From Streptomyces rubrogriseus (GTDB taxonomy: Bacteria; Actinomycetota; Actinomycetes; Streptomycetales; Streptomycetaceae): DNA of 64,000 nt. Positions 48,458 to 55,503 of the stretch are shown here, piece by piece. Location of the stretch: assembly GCF_027947575.1 (NCBI RefSeq), contig NZ_CP116256.1, forward strand, positions 2,852,001 through 2,916,000. The letters are read 5' to 3'. Below the pieces are notes generated by a model. The model was not told the origin of the DNA. It made no database searches and saw only the letters and a program-made list of their open reading frames with translations. Position 1 is the stretch's first letter; each line of letters starts with the position of its first letter. The translations under genes and the position numbers were made by a program.

Positions 48458-48949
48458 ATGAGCGTCACCACCGCCGTCGCCGGGCACGTCAACCCCGTCC
48501 TGCGCGTGGCCCCCGCGCCGCCCGTTGAGGCCGCCGCGTACTTCCGGGCGAGCCTCGCCTTCCACACCGACGTCTCCGACGTCGCCGGCGCCCTCGCGGC
48601 CGGCGGTGACCCGGGGTTCGTGCTCGTCGACTGCCGCTCCACCGAGTCCTGGGACCAGGGCCACGTGCCGGGCGCCGTCCACCTGCCCACGGCGCTCGTC
48701 CCCGAGCGGGCCGGGGAACTCCTCGACCCCGCGGTGCCGGTGGTGACGTACTGCTGGGGTCCCGCCTGCAACGGTGCGACGCGCGCCGCCCTCGCCCTCG
48801 CCGAACTCGGTTACCCCGTCAAGGAGATGCTCGGCGGGTTCGAGTACTGGGTGCGCGAGGGCTTCGAGTTCGAGACGTGGCGGGGCGCCGAGCGAAGTGC
48901 CGCCGACCCCTTGACCGTTCCGGTGGACGCGGCCGACTGCGGTTGCTGA
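48458..48949 (+). CDS. Rhodanese-like sulfurtransferase domain protein
   Basis: A 163-residue single rhodanese domain. Visible motifs: VLVDCRSTESWDQGHVPGAV (the DxR entry) and the active-site Cys in VVTYCWGPACNGATRAAL, where CWGPACN forms a loop larger than the standard CxxGxR. The end contains GGFEYWVREGFEFETW. It moves sulfane sulfur or acts in sulfur trafficking. Divergent from an Lrp regulator that probably controls it. Confidence 0.92.
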   Translation: MSVTTAVAGHVNPVLRVAPAPPVEAAAYFRASLAFHTDVSDVAGALAAGGDPGFVLVDCRSTESWDQGHVPGAVHLPTALVPERAGELLDPAVPVVTYCWGPACNGATRAALALAELGYPVKEMLGGFEYWVREGFEFETWRGAERSAADPLTVPVDAADCGC

Positions 48950-48970
48950 TCGGCGTGTAGGTTCTGCCGC

Positions 48971-49489
48971 ATGGTGCGATACGCGGAGCCGGGCGCGGTG
49001 GAGTGGGTCGAGTCGGGCGGCGGGCCGCTGATCGCGGTACCCGAGACGGTCCTGCCGTTCTGGACCGGCGCCGACGGCGAGGAGACGGACTCCGACTACG
49101 ACCGGGCCTGCGAGGTCGACGGCCACGTCGGACTGCTCCCGGTCGGCGACTCCACCGCCCTCGTGCTCGGCGACGAACCCGCCTCCACCGCCTACCTCCC
49201 CGACCACGGCGCCTTCGTCCGCTGGTGCGCCGCGGACTCCGAGGACGAGGTGCTGGCCGGGGTACCCGCCGCCCTCGGCACCGCCGAGTGGCAGCCCGAG
49301 GTGTCCTGGCGCGTACCGGGCCCCGTCTTCCTGTTCGACGCTGCCTGGCCCGGCGCCGCGTCGGACCGCGCCGGCCGGGTGCGGGTCGCGCTGGACCCCG
49401 GCCGGTACGCGGTGCGCGCGGCCGAGGTGCGTCCCGGCCCGGAGACCTGGCTGAGCCTCGTACACCTGCGGCGGCTCGCCGACCGGTAG
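48971..49489 (+). CDS. Imm21 family immunity protein (orphan)
   Basis: A 172-residue protein that matches Imm21: EWVESGGGPLIAVPETVLPF, WTGADGEETDSDYDRACEVD, GLLPVGDSTALVLGDEPAST, FVRWCAADSEDEVLAGVPAA, and RVPGPVFLFDAAWPG. In toxin systems an Imm21 protein protects against a secreted toxin. No toxin gene is next to it in this window, so it is an orphan. It lies 21 bases after the rhodanese gene on the same strand and may be co-transcribed with it. Confidence 0.85.
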   Translation: MVRYAEPGAVEWVESGGGPLIAVPETVLPFWTGADGEETDSDYDRACEVDGHVGLLPVGDSTALVLGDEPASTAYLPDHGAFVRWCAADSEDEVLAGVPAALGTAEWQPEVSWRVPGPVFLFDAAWPGAASDRAGRVRVALDPGRYAVRAAEVRPGPETWLSLVHLRRLADR

Positions 49490-49542
49490 CCGGGACGAAA
49501 ACGACGTGCGGGGCGGTCGCGGTCCGCCCATCATGGGTGCCC

Positions 49543-50388
49543 ATGCCACGACTTCCGCACCCCGCCCCCGAAGACCTGCGCCGCGACCCGCTGCCCCTGC
49601 GCGGCCGCACCGCCCTCGTCACCGGAGCCAGCCGGCGCGGCGGCATCGGCCACGCCGTGGCCCGGCGGCTCGCCGCGTACGGAGCGAGCGTCTACCTGCA
49701 CCACCACGTCCCGCACGACGCCGCCATGCCCTGGGGCGCCGACCGCGTGGAGGACGTGGTCGACTCCGTACGCGCGGCGCTCGGCGACCCGGAGGCCGCC
49801 GTGCACGCGGGCCCCGGTGACCTCACCCGCCCCGACGCGCCCGGCGAACTCGTCGCCACCGCCGCCGAAGCGCTCGGCGGACGGCTGGACGTCCTCGTCG
49901 CCAACCACGCGCTCAGCGGGTCCGACGGCACCCTCGACACCGTCGACGCCGCCATGCTCGACGCCCACTGGCAGGTCGACACCCGATCGGTGCTGCTGCT
50001 CATCCAGGCATACGCCCGCCACCGCGCCGCCCTGCCGCCGCGCACACCCGGCGGACGGGTGGTGATGATGACCTCCGGCCAGGACATCGCGGGCGGCATG
50101 CCCGGCGAGATCGCCTACGCGCTCCAGAAGGGCGCGCTCGCCTCCGTCACGCGCTCCCTGGCGACCACCCTCGCCGAGCACGCCGTCACCGTGAACACCG
50201 TCAACCCCGGCCCCGTGGACACCGACTACCTGACCGGCGAGGACTACGACGCCGTCGCCGCGCGCTTCCCCGCCGGGCGGTGGGGGATGCCCGACGACCC
50301 GGCCCGGCTCATCGCGTGGCTCGCCACGGACGAGGCGGACTGGATCACCGGTCAGGTCGTCGACTCGGAGGGCGGCTTCAGACGGTGA
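49543..50388 (+). CDS. Short-chain dehydrogenase/reductase
   Basis: A 281-residue SDR. The NAD(P) loop is ALVTGASRRGGIGHAVARRL near residue 24, the catalytic Ser lies in VVMMTSGQDIAGG, and the YxxxK pair in EIAYALQKGALASV near 193. The end (GMPDDPARLIAWLATDEADW, ITGQVVDSEGGFRR) matches typical SDR oxidoreductases. Substrate unknown. It follows the Imm21 gene by 53 bases. Confidence 0.92.
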   Translation: MPRLPHPAPEDLRRDPLPLRGRTALVTGASRRGGIGHAVARRLAAYGASVYLHHHVPHDAAMPWGADRVEDVVDSVRAALGDPEAAVHAGPGDLTRPDAPGELVATAAEALGGRLDVLVANHALSGSDGTLDTVDAAMLDAHWQVDTRSVLLLIQAYARHRAALPPRTPGGRVVMMTSGQDIAGGMPGEIAYALQKGALASVTRSLATTLAEHAVTVNTVNPGPVDTDYLTGEDYDAVAARFPAGRWGMPDDPARLIAWLATDEADWITGQVVDSEGGFRR

Positions 50389-50410
50389 GGCGACCGGGCC
50401 GCCCCGGGCG

Positions 50411-52099
50411 TCACAGCCGCGACAGCTCGTCCACCAGGTCGTCCAGGCCCAGCGAGCCCTGGGAGAGGGCCGCCATGTGCCACGCCTTCGGGTCGAACGC
50501 GTCACCGTGCCGCTCGCGGGCCTTCTCCCGGCCCAGCAGCCACGCCCGCTCACCGAGCTTGTAGCCGATCGCCTGGCCCGGGATCGTCAGGTACCGGGTC
50601 AGCTCGCTCTCCACGAAGTCCGCCGGGCGGCTGCTGTGCGCGCCGAAGAACTCCTGGGCCAGCTTCGGCGTCCAGCGCTCACCCGGGTGGAACGGCGAGT
50701 CCGCCGGGATCTCCAGCTCCAGGTGCATGCCGATGTCCACGATGACCCGGGCGGCCCGCATCATCTGGGCGTCCAGGTAGCCGAGGCGCTGCTCCGCGTC
50801 CGTGAGGTAACCCAGCTCGTCCATCAGCCGCTCCGCGTACAGCGCCCAGCCCTCGGCGTTGGCGCTGACCATGCCGACCGAAGCCTGGTAGCGGGAGAGG
50901 TCCTCCGCCACGTGCGTCCACTGGGCGAGCTGGAGGTGGTGGCCGGGCACGCCCTCGTGGTACCAGGTCGACACCAGGTCGTACACGGGGAAGCGGGTCT
51001 GGCCCATCGTCGGCAGCCAGGTGCGGCCGGGGCGGGAGAAGTCCTCCGAGGGGGACGTGTAGTAGGGCGCGGCCGCGCTGCCGGGCGGGGCGATGTGCGA
51101 CTCCACCCGCCGGACCCGCTCGGCGAGTTCGAAGTGCGTGCCGTCCAGCTGCTCGATCGCCTGGTCCATCAGGCCCTGCAGCCAGTCGCGGACCTCGTCG
51201 ACGCCCTCGATGTGCTTGCCGTGCTCGTCCAGGTGGGCCAGCGCCACCCACGGCGTCTCGGCGCCCGGCAGGATCTTCTCGGCCTCCGCCTTCATCTCGG
51301 CCAGCAGGCGGTGGTACTCGGCCCAGCCGTACGCGTACGCCTCGTCCAGGTCCAGGTCGGTGCCGTTGTAGTAACGGGACCAGCGGGCGTAGCGCTCCCG
51401 GCCCACCGTGTTCGGGGCGCCCTCGACGGCCGGGGCGTACACGTCGCGCATCCAGTCCCGCAGCTCGACCACGGCCGCGGTCGCGCCCCGGGCGGCCTCG
51501 TCCAGCTCCGCGCGCAGCGCCTCGGGGCCGTCGGCGGCGAAGTCCTCGAACCAGCCGCGGCCTTCGCCCGTGTCCGCCCACTCACCGAGCTGCTCGACGA
51601 AGGTGGCGGTCGGCCGCGGCGCCGCGTACAGCTCGCGCTCCAGGCCCAGCGACAGGGACGCGCGGTAGCCCGCGAACGCCGCCGGGACCGCCCGCAGGCG
51701 CTCCGCGATCTGGGCCCAGTCCTCGTCGGTGCCGGTCGGGGTGAGGGTGAAGACCTCGCGCACCGAGTGGGCGGCGGTGCCCATGTTGCCGACCGAACGC
51801 AGGCCCTCGTCGGCCTCGTGCACCGCGATCTCGGCGGTGAGGCGCTCACGCAGCAGCCGGGCGCAGCGCCGCTCCACGTCGCTGTCACCGCCCGGCCGGC
51901 GCTCCGCCTCGTCCAGCCGGGCGAGGGTGGTGCGGGCCAGCTCCGCGAGGGCCTCCTGCCCGGCGGGTGAGAAGTCGGGCAGACGGCTGGAACTCTCCGC
52001 GACACCGAGATACGTACCGGTGACCGGGTCGAGGGCGATGAGCTCGTCGACGTACGCGTCGGCGACCTCGCGGGGCAGCGGGCTCTTGGTCTCTGACAT
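50411..52099 (-). CDS. DUF885 metallopeptidase-like protein
   Basis: A 562-residue protein of the DUF885 family of putative zinc peptidases. The metal motif is WYHEGVPGHHLQLAQW (HExxxHH-like), followed further on by the conserved ANAEGWALYAERLMDELGYL that contains the second Glu. The rest is helical, as in the family. It has no signal peptide and starts MSETKSPLPREVADAYVDEL. It is probably a cytoplasmic peptidase of unknown substrate. It converges with the SDR gene. Confidence 0.92.
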   Translation of the reverse strand: MSETKSPLPREVADAYVDELIALDPVTGTYLGVAESSSRLPDFSPAGQEALAELARTTLARLDEAERRPGGDSDVERRCARLLRERLTAEIAVHEADEGLRSVGNMGTAAHSVREVFTLTPTGTDEDWAQIAERLRAVPAAFAGYRASLSLGLERELYAAPRPTATFVEQLGEWADTGEGRGWFEDFAADGPEALRAELDEAARGATAAVVELRDWMRDVYAPAVEGAPNTVGRERYARWSRYYNGTDLDLDEAYAYGWAEYHRLLAEMKAEAEKILPGAETPWVALAHLDEHGKHIEGVDEVRDWLQGLMDQAIEQLDGTHFELAERVRRVESHIAPPGSAAAPYYTSPSEDFSRPGRTWLPTMGQTRFPVYDLVSTWYHEGVPGHHLQLAQWTHVAEDLSRYQASVGMVSANAEGWALYAERLMDELGYLTDAEQRLGYLDAQMMRAARVIVDIGMHLELEIPADSPFHPGERWTPKLAQEFFGAHSSRPADFVESELTRYLTIPGQAIGYKLGERAWLLGREKARERHGDAFDPKAWHMAALSQGSLGLDDLVDELSRL

Positions 52100-52177
52100 G
52101 CGGACATCCTCATACGGATACCGGTGCCGCGTCAGCCCGGTGGACCGGGCCCGACCGTGCGGGCGGCCGGATTTCGC

Positions 52178-52723
52178 TCAGGGCGTGGCCGTCGACGCCG
52201 GGGCTGCCGTAGACGCCGGGGCTGCCGGGGGCCCGGGTGCGGCCGGGGCCGCGGCCGGCGGCAGCAGGGGGCCGCACTCCCACTGCTGGAAGATCAGCCG
52301 GGTCTCGACCCGGGCCACTTCGCGCCGGGACGTGAACCCGTCCAGGACCAGCCGCTGCAGGTCCGCCATGTCCGCCACCGCGACATGCACGAGGTAGTCG
52401 TCCGGGCCGGTGAGGTGGAAGACGGTGCGCGACTCCGGCAGCGCCCGGATCCGCTCCACGAACGGGCCCACCAGCTCCCGCCGGTGCGGCCGCACCTGCA
52501 CCAGCAGCAGCGCCTGGAGACCGCGCCCCAGCTTCGCCGGGTCCAGCTCGAGCCGGTGGCCGAGGATCACCCCGGCCCGCCGCAGCCGGGTCACCCGGTC
52601 GAGACACGTCGACGGGGCGACGCCGACCTGGGCGGCGAGGTCGCGGTAGGTGGTCCGGGCGTCGTTCTGCAGCAGCCGCAGCAGATGGAGATCCACCGGA
52701 TCCAGTACGACGGAATCGGCCAT
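52178..52723 (-). CDS. Lrp/AsnC-family regulator with Ala/Pro tail
   Basis: A 181-residue regulator: HTH (PVDLHLLRLLQNDARTTYRD, APSTCLDRVTRLRRAGVILG) and RAM domain (ALLLVQVRPHRRELVGPFVE to RLIFQQWECGP). After residue 155 comes a low-complexity tail (PPAAAPAAPGPPAAPAST, then AAPASTATP) encoded partly by a tandem 18-base repeat at 52191-52226. It is divergent from the Cys/Met lyase gene with 59 bases between starts and most likely regulates it. Confidence 0.92.
   Translation of the reverse strand: MADSVVLDPVDLHLLRLLQNDARTTYRDLAAQVGVAPSTCLDRVTRLRRAGVILGHRLELDPAKLGRGLQALLLVQVRPHRRELVGPFVERIRALPESRTVFHLTGPDDYLVHVAVADMADLQRLVLDGFTSRREVARVETRLIFQQWECGPLLPPAAAPAAPGPPAAPASTAAPASTATP
52191..52226. 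repeat. Tandem 18-base repeat in the regulator's tail
   Basis: GTCGACGCCGGGGCTGCC is followed directly by GTAGACGCCGGGGCTGCC. It encodes the repeated Ala/Pro/Ser/Thr end of the Lrp-type regulator. Confidence 0.75.
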
Positions 52724-52782
52724 GGCCCGAACGTAGCACGGAGTACTGCCCCGCCGTCCCGGTCGGTGTTCACCCTTCGGCC

Positions 52783-54006
52783 ATGGACTCAGCGCGCACG
52801 CACACGTCACCACTCGACGACGTACGCTCCACCGCACCCACGGGCAGGGCATTGGCCACCGAGGCCGTGCACGCCGGCCGCGACGACCTCGCCGCCCAGG
52901 GTCTGCACGCCCCGCCCATCGACCTGTCCACGACCTACCCGTCGTACGACAGCCGCGGCGAGGCCGCCCGCATCGACGCGTTCGCCGCGACCGGTGCCGA
53001 GCCGGACGGACCGCCGGTCTACGGACGCCTCGGCAACCCGACCGTGGCCCGCTTCGAGACGGCACTGGCCCGGCTGGAGGGGACCGAGGCCGCCGTCGCC
53101 TTCGCCAGCGGCATGGCCGCGCTGAGCGCGGTCCTGCTGGTCCGCGGCTCGATGGGGCTGCGCCACGTCGTCGCCGTACGGCCCCTGTACGGCTGCAGCG
53201 ACCACCTGCTGACCGCCGGACTGCTCGGGTCCGAGGTCACCTGGACCGACCCGGCGGGTGTCGCGGACGCGCTGCGCCCGGACACCGGACTGGTGCTCGT
53301 GGAGTCGCCGGCCAACCCGACGCTGGCCGAGGTCGACCTGCGGGCCGTCGCCCACGCCTGCGGATCGGTGCCGCTGCTCGTGGACAACACCTTCGCCACG
53401 CCCGTGCTCCAGCGCCCCGCCGAGCACGGCGCCCGGCTGGTGCTGCACAGCGCCACCAAGTACCTGGGCGGGCACGGGGACGTACTGGCGGGCGTGGTCG
53501 CCTGTGACGAGGAGTTCGCCGGGCGGCTGCGACAGGTCCGCTTCGCCACCGGTGGAGTGCTGCACCCGCTGGCCGGCTACCTCCTGCTGCGGGGGCTGTC
53601 CACCCTGCCCGTGCGGGTACGGGCCGCCTCTGCCAACGCCGCCGAACTGGCCGGGCGGCTGGCCGCCGACCCGCGGGTGGCCCGCGTCCACTACCCGCGC
53701 ATCGGCGGTGCGATGGTCTCCTTCGAGGTCCACGGCGACCCGCACGCGGTCATCGGCGGCGTCCGGCTGATCACCCCGGCCGTGAGCCTCGGCAGCGTCG
53801 ACACGCTCATCCAGCATCCGGCGTCGATCAGCCACCGCATCGTGGACGCGGACGACCGGCGGGGGGCCGGGGTCGGCGACCGGCTGCTGCGGCTGTCGGT
53901 CGGCCTGGAGGACGTCGACGACCTGTGGGCCGACCTGGACCGGGCGCTCGGAGAGCGGGCGGCCGGGGCCGTCCCGCCGCGGGAGGCGCTGGCGACGGCC
54001 GACTGA
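52783..54006 (+). CDS. PLP-dependent Cys/Met gamma-lyase-type enzyme
   Basis: A 407-residue PLP enzyme of the trans-sulfuration family. PLP-binding features: YGRLGNPTVARFETALARLE, AVAFASGMAALSAVLL, VESPANPTLAEVDL, DNTFATPVLQRP, and Lys226 in LHSATKYLGGHGDVLAG. Members include cystathionine gamma-lyase, cystathionine gamma-synthase and methionine gamma-lyase. The divergent Lrp regulator suggests an amino-acid catabolic role, so methionine gamma-lyase or cystathionine gamma-lyase is more likely than a biosynthetic synthase. The exact reaction cannot be told from sequence. Confidence 0.9.
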   Translation: MDSARTHTSPLDDVRSTAPTGRALATEAVHAGRDDLAAQGLHAPPIDLSTTYPSYDSRGEAARIDAFAATGAEPDGPPVYGRLGNPTVARFETALARLEGTEAAVAFASGMAALSAVLLVRGSMGLRHVVAVRPLYGCSDHLLTAGLLGSEVTWTDPAGVADALRPDTGLVLVESPANPTLAEVDLRAVAHACGSVPLLVDNTFATPVLQRPAEHGARLVLHSATKYLGGHGDVLAGVVACDEEFAGRLRQVRFATGGVLHPLAGYLLLRGLSTLPVRVRAASANAAELAGRLAADPRVARVHYPRIGGAMVSFEVHGDPHAVIGGVRLITPAVSLGSVDTLIQHPASISHRIVDADDRRGAGVGDRLLRLSVGLEDVDDLWADLDRALGERAAGAVPPREALATAD

Positions 54007-54029
54007 CCGCGCCACGCGCCCGCCGCCCG

Positions 54030-55400
54030 TCACTCCCGGCCGATCCGCTCCGCCTGCGCCAGCCGTGCCGCGGCTCGGGCGGCCGGGTCCAGGCGGGCCG
54101 TGACGACCAGGGTCCCCTCCTCGATCTGGTAGTCGAGGGGGAGGCCCAGACCACGCATCGCGGCGACCATGCCGGTGTTCGACGCCTGCGTGATCGCGTA
54201 CACGCTCTCGCAGCCCGCGTCGGCCGCCATCGCCACCAGCCGGGCCAGGAGTTCGCCGCCGATGCCACGGCGCTGCCACCCGTCCTCGACGAGCAGCGCG
54301 ACCTCCGTCTCGTCCCCGTCCCACAACAGGTGGCCGAGTCCCACGATCCGCCCCGAGGCGGTCTGCACGGCGAGGGTGCGGCCGAAGCGGGGGCTGAGCA
54401 GGTGGTTGAGGTACCGGTCGGCGTCCCCGACCGGGCCGTGGTACCGCATCCCCAGCGTCCGCGCCGAGCAGCGCTCGTGCATCGCCTTCGCGGCCGGAAC
54501 GTCACGCGTGTCGGCCCGGCGGACCGTGATGTCGCTGCCCTCGGGCAGCGTCAGCACGTCCCGGCCGCGCGGGACCCGCGGACCGAGCCGGGCGTCCAGC
54601 TCGACCAGCGCCCGCGCCCGCGCGAACTCGGCCGGAGTGAACGGCAGATGAGGCCGCTCCACGCTGATCACCCCGCCCTCGGGGGCGCGCAGCCGCAGCA
54701 CGGTGTCCTCCAGCGCGCCCTCCGGCGGTACCGCGGCCGCCGCTCGTGCCCCCGCCCCGCCGGCCGCGGGCGCGGGGAGGGACCTGATGGTGCAGCGGCC
54801 CAGCAACTGACGCAGTGCCAGCGGGAGTTCCGCCGCGTCCAGGGCGGTGCGGGCGGCCAGGCCCAGCACCCGGGTGGGTGCGTCGACCAGGTCGTGGGCG
54901 TCCGCCCGCTCGGTCCAGGTCCGGGCACCGCCCGCCGTCGTCACCACGTCGGCCAGCTCGGCCGCGCTCAGCTCGCCCGGGGCACGGAGCAGGAACTCGT
55001 CCACCGTGCCCTCGGTCAGCGGGTGCGTCTGCAGGCTCAGGATGTCGATCCGCCGGTCGGCGAGGGCCGCGCAGAGCACGGCCAGCGACCCCGGCGCGTC
55101 CCGCACCGTCGTGCGCATCCGCCACAGCGCGCTCTCACCGCCGGGCCCGGACCCGCCCGGCTCGCTCCCGTCCGGCCCGGTTCCGTCCGGTCCGGTCCCG
55201 GCCGGCCGCTCGGCGGTCGGCGGCCGGGCGCCGGTATCGTCGGCCGGCGGCGCCTGCCCGTGGCGTCGTGACCACCGGGTGTGGAAACCCGCCGTGGCGA
55301 ACAGTGCCGCCAGCGAGGCCAGCACCAGGGCGGGCACCGTGGGACCGTGGTCGACGAGGCGCGCCACGGCATCCGTCACATCAGACATGTCTCGACTCAT
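54030..55400 (-). CDS. Membrane-anchored protein with ACT and GNAT acetyltransferase domains
   Basis: A 456-residue multidomain protein. A short N-terminal membrane-like segment (about 20-38, ALVLASLAALFATAGFH) precedes a Pro/Gly-rich linker. An ACT-like domain (about 92-165, MRTTVRDAPGSLAVLCAALA, DILSLQTHPLTEGTVDEFLL) is followed by a variable region. The C-terminal GNAT domain (about 290-440) has VALLVEDGWQRRGIGGELLA as its acetyl-CoA loop (Q/RxxGxG/A). ACT domains bind amino acids, so acetylation may be amino-acid controlled. ATG at 55400 or 55388 could be used. Confidence 0.85.
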   Translation of the reverse strand: MSRDMSDVTDAVARLVDHGPTVPALVLASLAALFATAGFHTRWSRRHGQAPPADDTGARPPTAERPAGTGPDGTGPDGSEPGGSGPGGESALWRMRTTVRDAPGSLAVLCAALADRRIDILSLQTHPLTEGTVDEFLLRAPGELSAAELADVVTTAGGARTWTERADAHDLVDAPTRVLGLAARTALDAAELPLALRQLLGRCTIRSLPAPAAGGAGARAAAAVPPEGALEDTVLRLRAPEGGVISVERPHLPFTPAEFARARALVELDARLGPRVPRGRDVLTLPEGSDITVRRADTRDVPAAKAMHERCSARTLGMRYHGPVGDADRYLNHLLSPRFGRTLAVQTASGRIVGLGHLLWDGDETEVALLVEDGWQRRGIGGELLARLVAMAADAGCESVYAITQASNTGMVAAMRGLGLPLDYQIEEGTLVVTARLDPAARAAARLAQAERIGRE

Positions 55401-55503
55401 GCACCCACTGTGAAGGAACGGTGTTGCGTGATCACGAACGCTCTGTGACCGATGGGTAAAGAAGGCTTCTGGGGTGTTCTCGCCTTTCGGGTGGATATGC
55501 GCG

